From NCBI GenBank assembly GCA_024102725.1, contig JAGFJL010000045.1, positions 1-48,493 on the forward strand: a DNA stretch of 48,493 bases, in the 5' to 3' direction. Origin of the DNA: Nitrococcus mobilis (lineage in GTDB: Bacteria; Pseudomonadota; Gammaproteobacteria; Nitrococcales; Nitrococcaceae). Of the stretch, positions 17,628 to 25,231 are shown piece after piece; within the stretch, counting starts at the first letter, position 1; each line of letters begins with the position of its first letter. Both the position numbers and the translations under genes were made by a program. The notes beneath the pieces were generated by a model. That model was not told the DNA's origin, made no database searches, and saw only the letters and a program-made list of their open reading frames with translations.

Positions 17628-18893
17628 CTACTCACGTGTGGCTTGTTGTTGCGAACACGCCTGTAGCGCCGCATAAGCGTTGGCAAAACCAGCAAGATCA
17701 AAGTGCGCCGTCTGTGTCTTGGTCTTAGGCCAGGTTGGCCAAAATCCGAGTGCTACCGTCAGAGTGTGGCCTTCGGCCAGGCCGGGCAGCACCGAGGCAT
17801 CCGTATAAGCGGTTTGCTCATCCAGCAGCTTCTTCGCGAAAGGCGCCAACGCGCCGCCATCCACACGCAGGCCCTGCCCCGGATAGCTGGTGTCGATGTT
17901 CGAGTCGGTTTTCACCCACGCCCGGGCCGGGTTGATGCGCAACCACATCTTGGCGGGATAATAACCGTCGAAAATGGTAACCGCAGGTGAAAGCAACACG
18001 CAGCGGGTCGTCCCGTCCACGACATCCCGCTGCCGATCCAGCCGCCAGCCATGATCCAACGGCAGCGGCAAGATGCGATCGTCGAAGACCAACTGGCTGA
18101 AATCCTTGGTGGGCGGGGCGGGGGGCGAGGGCTCGGCCGGCTTGGTGGTCTCCTTCTCGGGCGCCGTTGGTCGGATGCTTGGCTCGGCCTTGGCAAGCTG
18201 CGACTCGCGCGCCTTCGCTGCCGCGGCGGGCGGGGTTTCCTCCGAAGGCTCGGTGGCTTTCGTTTGCTCTTTTTTCACGGCAGGAGGACGTGCCTTAGCC
18301 GAGGGCGCACTGACTTCCACTTTCTCAGCTCTCGGCCGCGTAGTCTGCTTTGCAGCTACCGATTGGGTGGCGGTTTGCTCGATCTTGTCAGTGCCGGTGC
18401 CCTTAGGGGAGTCCTTAGAGCGCTTGATTGGCTGAGGTGTCCCAGAGACTCGGGTCTGGTCCGCTTTCGCGCCCGTCTCCTTGCTATCAGTAGTCGCTTT
18501 TGCGGGCCTGGGCCGAGCCAATCGCTCGATATAGACCGTATCCGCCACAACAACCTCGTCGCGGTAAACACCGACCGCGCGCAACCGCGCCCCCACGTCG
18601 ATATCCGCGACCGAACCGCCATAGTAGTGCGTGGCGCTCCCAACCTCGACGATGTGCTGCGCAAGCTGGAACCGATGTCGAGATTTCAGGTCACTGATAT
18701 CAGTGACCCACTCGACCCCCGTGTCTGCGGGTCGCTCAATAACCGCAGGCTGTGAGACGGCCTGGGGCGGCTTGCTCACCGCCTGAGCGCGCGGCTGCGG
18801 CGCTGGCTGCGGTTGCGGCTCGGACACGGTCGTGCAACCATTGAGCAAAAGCAATACCGACACGCCAAGAATCGAAATCAAGTACTTGGTCAT
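17628..18893 (-). CDS. Outer-membrane or periplasmic lipoprotein with a Lys/Pro/Ala-rich linker
   Basis: 421 residues. The signal peptide ends in a lipobox (LLNG-C20), so the mature protein should be lipid-anchored. A short N-terminal domain (about 60-128) is followed by a long low-complexity segment rich in Lys, Pro, Ala and Glu (about 130-265) and a C-terminal globular domain (about 270-421, containing RLDRQRDVVDGTTRCVLLSP). I do not recognise a named family. The extended linker would let the C-terminal domain reach across the periplasm. It is the first gene of a same-strand row with the HAMP sensor (29 bases away) and the Ser/Thr kinase, so a role in envelope sensing is possible. Confidence 0.7.
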   Translation of the reverse strand: MTKYLISILGVSVLLLLNGCTTVSEPQPQPAPQPRAQAVSKPPQAVSQPAVIERPADTGVEWVTDISDLKSRHRFQLAQHIVEVGSATHYYGGSVADIDVGARLRAVGVYRDEVVVADTVYIERLARPRPAKATTDSKETGAKADQTRVSGTPQPIKRSKDSPKGTGTDKIEQTATQSVAAKQTTRPRAEKVEVSAPSAKARPPAVKKEQTKATEPSEETPPAAAAKARESQLAKAEPSIRPTAPEKETTKPAEPSPPAPPTKDFSQLVFDDRILPLPLDHGWRLDRQRDVVDGTTRCVLLSPAVTIFDGYYPAKMWLRINPARAWVKTDSNIDTSYPGQGLRVDGGALAPFAKKLLDEQTAYTDASVLPGLAEGHTLTVALGFWPTWPKTKTQTAHFDLAGFANAYAALQACSQQQATRE

Positions 18894-19038
18894 CGTTGCA
18901 CCACCGCCTTCCCCTCGGATAAGGTACTCCCAAACGCGTCATTCTGACAGGGATCACACCAAATAATAGCTCGCGCAGGAGAGGCTTTCAGCGAGGCAAT
19001 GCGGCAGCGCCGCGGCTGCATGGTCTGTAAAGCGGCGT

Positions 19039-19320
19039 TCACCGCTCCTTTGCCGCATAGTCGAGAGTACGCTCGATCATCGAGCGCAGGTATTCGATGA
19101 CGCTACGCTTACCCGGTTTGATTTCGGCCGTAACGACCAGGCCGGCTCTTAGCTGCAACCGCCGCTCCCCCTCGTTAGGTCCCCGAGCGCACCCGGATTG
19201 ATCCTGTGAGCGGCCGCCGTAACGCCACCGAAGCGCTGGAAAGGATGGGCGGCGAGCAAAACGAATATTGCCTTGCAAGCTGCTCGAATACCGGCTCGAC
19301 CGAGACGGCGCACCGATCAC
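19039..19320 (-). pseudogene. Remnant of a HlyD-type membrane fusion protein (C-terminal end)
   Basis: The last 40 or so codons read LQLRAGLVVTAEIKPGKRSVIEYLRSMIERTLDYAAKER, close to the conserved end of type I secretion adaptors (LxxGMxVTAEIKTGxRxVIEYLLSP). Just upstream, another frame reads HPFQRFGGVTAAAHRINPG, which fits the preceding part of the same family, so at least one frameshift lies near 19170-19190. The rest of the adaptor, and the ABC transporter it would serve, are absent. This is a decayed secretion gene beside an exported esterase. Confidence 0.6.
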
Positions 19321-19388
19321 CTACCTCCACAATACTTCTAACGAGAAAATTTCTGACGGGAACAGGCTATGTCAGACGCCCATAAGCA

Positions 19389-20465
19389 CTACTTTGACAG
19401 TCCGATTACCCTATGTGCATCCACACCATAACTGGTCCAATAGCGGCGGAATGCCCCTCTTGCGCCAGCTGCGAACCAGCCAATCCCCAGCAAGCCAAAC
19501 ACCATCAGACAAAGGCTCCCCGGTTCGGACACGGCGCGTGGGAGCACCTGCAACGCAGCTTGCGCGATAGCCTCGTGGCCCGCCGTGGTCGGATGGATGC
19601 CATCCCAGAAAAAAAATCCCGCCGGGGCGTTGATACACGCCGCGGAGACTGCACAAGGGACACTCGCATCGGCAAAGCCGAAGGCTTGCGGGTTGCTGGC
19701 GAGCGCCTGAGTAAAACCGAACGCATCGAACTGGAAGAGGTCAATGGGCAGAGGATCCAGCGGGGTCAGCGCCGCGGCGAGCAAATCGTTCATTGTCCGA
19801 GCGATGGCCGTACCGACCGCTATCGCATTCTGGCCCAGCGCCTGAACGGCCGGTGCGACTCCGAGATCAGGCACATTCCATATCAGAAAATTGCTCGCAC
19901 CGGCCGTGTAAAGGTCAGTAACAATGGATGCGATATCCACTCCGAAATCACCGATGATCGGGCCCGCAGCGCCCGGATCGCCGGCAGCGGCTACGGCAGC
20001 CAAGGCATCTCGGGCGTCGTCGCCGCCGCCCTCGATCACATACAAGCTGTCTGCCGGCGCCTGACCTCCGAAGTCGGCGAGGAACTGATCAACCTGGCTG
20101 AGCAACGACGGCGGCAAGGTCGTGCCGGTCGACCCCACGCGCGCGCCACCATGAGCATAGTTGGTACCACCCAGACGCGAAGCCTGCGCGCTCAAGCCGA
20201 GCGCATCGGCAAACGGCTCCGCCCATACCGGACCATTGGAATAGCGGTTGGTTTGGTAGGGGGGCGACGGGACAAGATCGGGAGGGGTCAATGGAACCGA
20301 TGTCCGCGCACCACCGAAGAACCGGTCAAAAAGCACCGCGTTGTTGCCGGTATCCGAAAGGCTATCCCCGAACACCACCAGCCGGCCGTATACCGGGCTC
20401 CCGAGTGCGGCTGCAGAGATGAACGAGCACAGCAACAAAGCGATGCAAACGATCTTTTTCTTCAT
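19389..20465 (-). CDS. Secreted SGNH/GDSL esterase with a PEP-CTERM-like C-terminus
   Basis: 358 residues from the ATG at 20465, which has GGGAGG 6-7 bases upstream. A signal peptide (KKKIVCIALLLCSFISAAALG) precedes the GDSL block (VVFGDSLSDTGNN, nucleophile S35). Later come the block V region DGIHPTTAGH with the catalytic Asp and His, and a typical SGNH middle. The end reads SEPGSLCLMVFGLLGIGWFAAGARGAFRRY, a hydrophobic helix followed by Arg, like PEP-CTERM sorting signals though the first Pro is Ser. About 17 residues follow the basic patch, which is unusual. It would be an exported lipase/esterase tied to exopolysaccharide export. Confidence 0.8.
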   Translation of the reverse strand: MKKKIVCIALLLCSFISAAALGSPVYGRLVVFGDSLSDTGNNAVLFDRFFGGARTSVPLTPPDLVPSPPYQTNRYSNGPVWAEPFADALGLSAQASRLGGTNYAHGGARVGSTGTTLPPSLLSQVDQFLADFGGQAPADSLYVIEGGGDDARDALAAVAAAGDPGAAGPIIGDFGVDIASIVTDLYTAGASNFLIWNVPDLGVAPAVQALGQNAIAVGTAIARTMNDLLAAALTPLDPLPIDLFQFDAFGFTQALASNPQAFGFADASVPCAVSAACINAPAGFFFWDGIHPTTAGHEAIAQAALQVLPRAVSEPGSLCLMVFGLLGIGWFAAGARGAFRRYWTSYGVDAHRVIGLSK

Positions 20466-20613
20466 GGGCAACCTCCCTGCAGCCTTCTTGGCGTGGTCTT
20501 ATTGTTAGCTCGGATATCTACAACATATGTCACGGTATGAGGGGTTGCCACTGCAAAATAACCTGGGAACCCCGAAAGAAGGCTAAGGACCGCGCGGCGC
20601 CCTCCACTTGTCA

Positions 20614-20793
20614 TCACGCCTTTGGTCCCGCGAGGAACCAGATTATCAAGCCCAGCAGCGGCAGCAGCAAAACCAGAACCACCCAGAAGACCTTGGCCCC
20701 GGTCGAGGTGCCGCTTTGCACGATGGAGATGATCGCCCACACATCGAGAACCAAGAGAATGAACCCAAAAAATCCCCCGATTTCTATACTCAT
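20614..20793 (-). CDS. Small PLDc_N-like membrane protein
   Basis: 59 residues: MSIEIGGFFGFILLVLDVWA, a short polar turn (VQSGTSTGAK), then a second membrane helix (VFWVVLVLLLPLLGLIIWFL) ending AGPKA. The layout and the motif of a polar turn plus WxxxxxxxPxxGxxxW match the PLDc_N domain, which occurs alone in many bacteria as a two-helix membrane protein of unknown function. A GGAG lies about 9 bases before the ATG. It stands alone between the esterase and the Phd/PIN pair. Confidence 0.7.
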   Translation of the reverse strand: MSIEIGGFFGFILLVLDVWAIISIVQSGTSTGAKVFWVVLVLLLPLLGLIIWFLAGPKA

Positions 20794-21070
20794 GGCCGCG
20801 CTCCGCTATTGTTTTTAACGCAACTTTTTCTGTCCAAGGGGGATTCTTGCCCAAAAAACGGCGACCGCCAAGATCCACCACCGCTTGCCGGCCGGTATGC
20901 GAGCGCTACGCATTGGGAATCACCTATCCTCTCTCTCACTACAAAGTAGACGGCCTCGTACAAACCACGCTGACCTCCTGCGATTGTTGCGCTAAGCGGC
21001 TGCTTCACGCCGAACAACCCGGGTTGGATGAGCTCAGGCCCAATTGACGGCACCCTCATCGTCCAATTTT
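20794..21070. other. Intergenic region with no supported gene
   Basis: Open frames exist on both strands (for example 20847-21047 forward), but none shows a family signature, a ribosome site or coding-like composition. Nothing else was recognised apart from the operator-like repeat that follows at 21071. Confidence 0.4.
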
Positions 21071-21087
21071 GTAGTGCTAAACACTAC
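21071..21087. promoter_or_regulatory. Operator-like palindrome upstream of the antitoxin gene
   Basis: GTAGTG and CACTAC are perfect 6-base arms around CTAAA, ending 13 bases before the antitoxin ATG. Phd/YefM antitoxins commonly repress their own operons at short palindromes in this position. Confidence 0.5.
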
Positions 21088-21100
21088 TTTGATAGGCGCC

Positions 21101-21340
21101 ATGAAGGCCGTTACTGCACGTGAGGCCAACCAGCACTTCTCCCGCCTGCTTCGGGGGGCTGCTGCGGGAGAAACCATCGTCGTGACCTCCTGTGGAAGAC
21201 CCATCGCCCGGATCACGGCTGTTACCGCAAAGATGGGTGGCCGCCTCGAAGCCAGAAAACACGCTTTCATGAATGAGCTATGCCACCGAAAGCCCGTATC
21301 AATCGAGCCGTGGTCGCGGGATGAGCTCTACGAGGACTGA
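21101..21340 (+). CDS. Phd/YefM-family antitoxin
   Basis: 79 residues from the ATG at 21101. The family start MKAVTAREANQHFSRLLRGAAAGETIVVTSCGRPIARI is clear: it forms the DNA-binding dimer domain, and the C-terminal tail (SIEPWSRDELYED) would wrap the toxin. The longer frame open from 21044 was rejected because it would include the operator. The stop lies 2 bases before the GTG of the PIN-domain gene, so the two are translated together. Confidence 0.85.
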   Translation: MKAVTAREANQHFSRLLRGAAAGETIVVTSCGRPIARITAVTAKMGGRLEARKHAFMNELCHRKPVSIEPWSRDELYED

Positions 21341-21342
21341 AC

Positions 21343-21789
21343 GTGCGGGTCGCGCTCGATACCAACGTCCTCGTTTACGCTGAAGGTTACGGCGATTCGA
21401 AGCGGTGCCAGCGAGCGCGATCCTTGCTCGACGCCTTGCCGGTTGAGAGCGCCGTCATCTCGGCACAGTGTCTTGGCGAATTGTACCGTGTTCTGCACGG
21501 CAAGGGCGGCATGGAGCGCGCGCACGCCGTCGACAGAGTGCTGCGGTGGGCGGAGATCTTCACGATCGCCGATTCGAGCAGCCAGGCGTTCCTGCTCGCC
21601 CTGGAGCAGGTCCGCTCGCACCGGCTTCAAGTATGGGCCGCGCTCATCGCGTGTATGGCGAGCGTCTCACAATGCCGGTTGCTCGTAACCGAGAATTTCT
21701 CGGGCGCTTCGACGCTTGCCGGCGTGCGCATAGCCAAACCTTTCACGGGCGAAGGCTTCGACAACGCCATAATCACCGCCTTGCGATGA
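21343..21789 (+). CDS. PIN-domain (VapC-like) protein with a degenerate active site
   Basis: 148 residues starting at GTG. The PIN fold is clear: ALDTNVLVYA with D6, and SAQCLGELYRVL with E46. The third acidic residue, normally Asp in a (F/W)DALI motif, is Ala here (VWAALI, A99), and the fourth, normally the Asp of (T/S)EDF, is Asn (TENF, N118). Two of the metal-binding acids of VapC ribonucleases therefore appear lost. It follows the Phd antitoxin as in VapBC loci. It may be inactive, possibly a former toxin kept as a co-repressor. Confidence 0.8.
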   Translation: MRVALDTNVLVYAEGYGDSKRCQRARSLLDALPVESAVISAQCLGELYRVLHGKGGMERAHAVDRVLRWAEIFTIADSSSQAFLLALEQVRSHRLQVWAALIACMASVSQCRLLVTENFSGASTLAGVRIAKPFTGEGFDNAIITALR

Positions 21790-21891
21790 ACCCGCACGAC
21801 ATGCCGCGTAATTGTCTGCATCCATCGCTTACATGATCGAATGATCAAAGAATATCGTGCGCTTTATCGCCGGGAGAACCTTAATATCCGG

Positions 21892-23358
21892 TTACGACAG
21901 CTCAAGGCAAGGCGTCGTGCCGCTGTACTCGAGTTCCCACCAGGCGCGCCAGCGACCGGCGCGCCGCTCGAGAATCAGGTAGTTGCGCTGTGCAGTATAG
22001 ATCGCACGCTGTCCGGGCAGCGGGTGCAGCCGGATCGGGTGGTTCGGCAGCGGGGCTTCACCGAGGCGGGCCAGCAGGCCGAGTGCACGGGCATACGCCG
22101 CGGGTGGGGGCGGGTGCGCGATTCCCGAGGCAACTAGCTGATGCAATGGGCCGCATCGAGTCTGCAGGGTGCCGCGCGTTGCCAGGTGGATTTCGCCGGA
22201 CAAAACGGTAATGCGGGCATCGCCGCGCTCATGAAGCACTAGTAACGCCTCGAGGAACGCCCGCCATTCGGCCCGATGCGCCCGACTCTGCCACTGATCG
22301 CGCAAATCGTCTTCATATTTCTGCACATGCGGAACCAAGCTCATGGCGGCTTCGATCCAGGACAGCCTAGGGCCGAGTGCTGGGACGCTCGAGAGCACGA
22401 ACACCTGCTCGTCGGTCACCGCAGCCAGCGCGCGACGCAACGCCATCCAGCCGGACTCCCCCAGCACGCGTTCCGGGCGGCGCTCCGAGCGCAAATCAGG
22501 CGCGATAAGGCGCAACCCCGGGAGCTGCAGCGTCCAGGTCAGCGTCGTGCCGGCGCGATCCGGGCAAATGGCGGGCAGATCGTCGCAGGTCGCGCCAAGC
22601 TGAAAGAGCAAGAAAAACTCGCGGGCAACTCGGAACACGCTCCGGCCGAGCGGCGAATCGAGCCTGGTGGTGGGCAGTGATCCCCAGCCGTCGCAGATGT
22701 CGTGATCGTCCCACATGGCAAGCGAGGGAACCCGCGCCATCAGCCAGGCCGAGGCGGGCTGGCCATAGAGCTCCAGATAGCGCGCAAAAAGGTAGTTGCG
22801 CAGCTCCTCGGCCAGTTCGTAGCAGTCGAGATCAGCGGAGTCTTGACAGCCGCCCTCGTGCCAAGTGCGCAATGCCGGGTGGATATCGAGCATCTCGTCG
22901 GCATAGAGTTGATCGCCGCCTTGCAGCAGGAGCTGCAGCGGGCGTTCGGTGTGCTGCTGCGCCAATCGCCGCCACAGCGTATTGCGCTCGGCCACCGCGC
23001 GATCACGGTCACCGTATTCCATGCCGTCGCACGATACATAGGCCAGGCGCAAATCCGAATCGAGGGCGGCGTTGACATGGTAGCACTTGCCCTCGAGGCG
23101 GTACTCGACGCCACTGACCGCCGGCAGCCAGAATGTGTAGCGCCAGACCTGAAAGCCACCGCGCCGGCCGAGCGGCTCCGCGGCGAACTCGGCTGCTGAG
23201 GTCATGAGCATCGGAGCTGACGTAGCGACCGGGCGGACCAGCAACGCCACGAGCCACAGCCGATCGCCATCCAAGCCGCGCGCAAACAGGAGCGGGCCGA
23301 CGCCATCGGCTCCGCCACGTAAGCACTTCGAAGCCTCGACGGTAGGGCTATCGTTCAT
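21892..23358 (-). CDS. PhoD-like metallophosphatase
   Basis: 488 residues from the ATG at 23358. The metallophosphoesterase signatures typical of the PhoD family are present: LRLAYVSCDGMEYGDRD, LLLQGGDQLYADEML, and MWDDHDICDGWGS, with a later ITVLSGEIH metal motif. No Tat or Sec signal peptide is seen at the start, so it probably acts in the cytoplasm, unlike secreted PhoD. The substrate is unknown. It is divergent from the predicted RNA/parvulin unit, with a perfect TATAAT about 50 bases upstream on the opposite strand. Confidence 0.8.
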   Translation of the reverse strand: MNDSPTVEASKCLRGGADGVGPLLFARGLDGDRLWLVALLVRPVATSAPMLMTSAAEFAAEPLGRRGGFQVWRYTFWLPAVSGVEYRLEGKCYHVNAALDSDLRLAYVSCDGMEYGDRDRAVAERNTLWRRLAQQHTERPLQLLLQGGDQLYADEMLDIHPALRTWHEGGCQDSADLDCYELAEELRNYLFARYLELYGQPASAWLMARVPSLAMWDDHDICDGWGSLPTTRLDSPLGRSVFRVAREFFLLFQLGATCDDLPAICPDRAGTTLTWTLQLPGLRLIAPDLRSERRPERVLGESGWMALRRALAAVTDEQVFVLSSVPALGPRLSWIEAAMSLVPHVQKYEDDLRDQWQSRAHRAEWRAFLEALLVLHERGDARITVLSGEIHLATRGTLQTRCGPLHQLVASGIAHPPPPAAYARALGLLARLGEAPLPNHPIRLHPLPGQRAIYTAQRNYLILERRAGRWRAWWELEYSGTTPCLELS

Positions 23359-23406
23359 GCGGTCAAAGGTCCGTTGCCCTTTCGTCTGCGCCAGCACCAC
23401 GCCGGT

Positions 23407-23412
23407 TATAAT
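23407..23412 (+). promoter_or_regulatory. Perfect -10 hexamer of the leader/parvulin unit
   Basis: TATAAT matches the sigma-70 -10 consensus exactly. No good -35 lies at the right distance (TTCGTC is 20 bases away), so an activator may be required. Transcription would begin near 23418. Confidence 0.4.
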
Positions 23413-23417
23413 TTCAG

Positions 23418-23622
23418 TGAACGGACCCGATTATGCGACAGCTTTGCAGCAATCAGGTACAGCGTCTGCGCCGCAGGGCGGGCGACGGCGTAAGGAAAGT
23501 GCTCTGCAGAAATCCCCTGCCGGAGACCATGGTCCTCTCGCACGGGGGGATGCTTTACCTAACATGTGAGTAACCGCTAAGCTGGCAAGGACCAGGGAGC
23601 AGCGGCTCCCTGTTATTTTTTG
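23418..23622 (+). ncRNA. Candidate structured small RNA or mRNA leader ending in a terminator
   Basis: About 200 non-coding bases lie between a perfect -10 and a rho-independent terminator, directly before the first parvulin gene. Possible pairings include ATCCCC (23512-23517) with GGGGAT (23546-23551), and TGGTCCT (23530-23536) with AGGACCA (23588-23594). The latter overlaps the base of the terminator stem and could act as an antiterminator. I could not match it to 6S, SRP, RNase P, tmRNA or a known riboswitch class by eye. It could be a free small RNA or a regulatory leader of ppiC. Confidence 0.35.
23594..23622 (+). terminator. Rho-independent terminator before the parvulin gene
   Basis: AGGGAGC and GCTCCCT form a perfect 7-base stem with the loop AGCG, followed by GTTATTTTTT. 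It ends 19 bases before the parvulin ATG, and the ribosome site (AGGAGA) lies just after the T-run, so parvulin expression from the upstream promoter needs read-through. Confidence 0.8.
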
Positions 23623-23640
23623 CTATCAGGAGAAACGATC

Positions 23641-23922
23641 ATGGCCAAAGCACACGCACGGCACATTCTGGTGTCGGAGGAGCAGCAGTGCCTGGAGTTG
23701 AAAGAGCGCATCGAAAACGGCGAGGACTTCGCCGCCGTAGCGCGGGAGTATTCCAAGTGTCCATCGGGTAAAACAGGTGGTGATTTGGGTGAATTCCGCC
23801 AAGGACAAATGGTACCCGAGTTCGACCAAGTGGTATTCAACGATGAGCTGAACAAAGTTCACGGTCCCGTACGGACCCAGTTCGGCTATCACTTGCTGGA
23901 AGTCCTCGAGCGCACCGCTTGA
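23641..23922 (+). CDS. Parvulin-type peptidyl-prolyl isomerase (copy 1)
   Basis: 93 residues with no signal peptide: a single cytoplasmic parvulin domain that catalyses cis/trans isomerisation of prolyl bonds. Family motifs are ARHILV near the start, then [26 protein letters not shown] and [12 protein letters not shown]. The size matches stand-alone PpiC. AGGAGA lies 9 bases before the ATG. A paralogue follows 212 bases downstream and shares most of its sequence. Confidence 0.9.
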   Translation: MAKAHARHILVSEEQQCLELKERIENGEDFAAVAREYSKCPSGKTGGDLGEFRQGQMVPEFDQVVFNDELNKVHGPVRTQFGYHLLEVLERTA

Positions 23923-24134
23923 GTCCCTCCTCGCCCGCTCATTCAGATCATTGGGCGGGGGGCACCGGCGGAGCGGATTACGAGCCACCACAGGCGGCTG
24001 GAACCGTAGATCAACTTGGAAACCGGACACTGCAGCGCTTCCTTTGGTTGAACGGCCAATTTCAGAATGCACAAATCGCTACGCTGTTAAGGACCAGCAG
24101 GATGCGCCTTCTTGAGGAGGCCGGGAGAACGATC

Positions 24135-24530
24135 ATGATCAAAGCACACGTGCGACACATTTTGGTACCTGACGAACAGCGCTGCCGCGAGTTGAAAGAG
24201 CGCATCGACAACGGTGAGGACTTCGCCACCCTCGCCAAGCGGTTTTCCCACTGCCCGTCGGGGCATCACGGCGGTGATCTGGGAGAATTCGGTGCGGGAC
24301 GAATGGTACCCCAATTCGACGAGGTGGCCTTTGAGGGCGAGCTGAACAAGGTACACGGCCCGGTGCGCACCCAGTTCGGCTATCATCTGATCGAGGTGCT
24401 CAGCCGCGGTGAGCGCAAAGACTCACCCATTACCGCCCTGCGGAAAAAAGGCCAAGCGAGTTTGCGGGCGTGTCAAGCAAGCTTGCGGTCGATCTTTGCC
24501 CCAGGACGTAAGAGCGGGCCGTGGGGATGA
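24135..24530 (+). CDS. Parvulin-type peptidyl-prolyl isomerase (copy 2, extended C-terminus)
   Basis: 131 residues. The first 90 align with copy 1 at roughly 70% identity ([36 protein letters not shown]). The DNA also matches closely, including the bases just before the ATG (gagaa-cgatc in both), which indicates a recent tandem duplication. The last 40 residues (from about DSPITALRKKG) have no counterpart in copy 1 and look like read-through into foreign sequence. A broken transposase lies just downstream, so the original end may have been lost to an insertion. Confidence 0.85.
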   Translation: MIKAHVRHILVPDEQRCRELKERIDNGEDFATLAKRFSHCPSGHHGGDLGEFGAGRMVPQFDEVAFEGELNKVHGPVRTQFGYHLIEVLSRGERKDSPITALRKKGQASLRACQASLRSIFAPGRKSGPWG

Positions 24531-24734
24531 CGGGCTCGGTGGAGAGCTTCGATGCCGTACATGTGCGGTGCGGAAAGCCTCGTCTGGCATATCGCTAAGC
24601 GGCCCGGATCAGGGGAATAGAATATATAAAACCGGATACGCAGAGATGCCGCGCCAGGGAGGGCGCTGGAGCGGAACCCGACGGTTGTATCCACGCACCC
24701 CGCTCCATCGTCGCGCGCTTCAGTGAATGGCCAC

Positions 24735-25214
24735 CAGGAGTCTGCGCCACCTCCGCGCCTTTTACGTACCGTACGAGGGTGACGGCCGATGCCAGATCCT
24801 CTATGAGCCGTAGCATGATGCTCAAGGTATTGATCTACGCCTATGTCAGTGCGGGTGTCTCTTCACGCAAGATCGCCCGCAAGCTCGAGGAGGACATGGC
24901 GTTGCGGGTGCTGGCGGGCGGGGGACTTCCCGAAGCACTGCACCATCTGCGAGTCCCGCAAGCGGCATCTCAAGGATTTCAAGGCGCTGTTCGTGCAGCT
25001 CGTGCGGATTGCCCGGACGGCCGGTGTGGTGAGTCTCGGTACGTTAGCGGTGGCCGGCACGAAGATGCGGACCGAGGCGAGCAAGCACAAGGCGATGAGC
25101 TACAAGCGGATGCAGCAGAAAGCGCGGTGTCTGCGTGAAGAGATCGCGGAGATGTGCGATCGCGCCGATCGAGTGGACGAGACCGAAGACCGACGCTACG
25201 GCGCAGACTCCTAG
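24735..25214 (+). pseudogene. IS1182-family transposase remnant (N-terminal half)
   Basis: Pieces of one transposase occur in different frames: FYVPYEGDGRCQILYEP (to about 24810), then MMLKVLIYAYVSAGVSSRKIARKLEEDMALRVLAGG (to about 24922), then DFPKHCTICESRKRHLKDFKALFVQLVRIARTAGVVSLGTLAVAGTKMRTEASKHKAMSYKRMQ to a stop at 25214. The order and motifs match the start of IS1182-type DDE transposases. One extra T near 24811 and a shift near 24920 break the frame, the VDGTK Asp is Ala, and the C-terminal half is missing. The stretch 24531-24734 before it holds no recognised gene and may belong to the same element. Confidence 0.75.
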
Positions 25215-25231
25215 CCGCTCCTTGTCCGATT

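Noticed and set aside
18051..18755. Plus-strand open frame opposite the lipoprotein
   Set aside because: Gly/Arg/Leu-rich low-complexity product; the minus-strand lipoprotein with a lipobox explains the region.
19413..20540. Plus-strand open frame of 375 codons opposite the GDSL esterase
   Set aside because: Shadow of the esterase, which has a signal peptide and catalytic motifs; the antisense product is compositionally biased.
20847..21047. Short plus-strand open frame with several cysteines
   Set aside because: No ribosome site and no family pattern; the opposite strand is equally open.
24531..24734. Possible group II intron fragment (GAGAGCTTCGATGCCGTAC and following)
   Set aside because: Loosely recalls intron domain sequences, but no domain V hairpin or reverse transcriptase was found.
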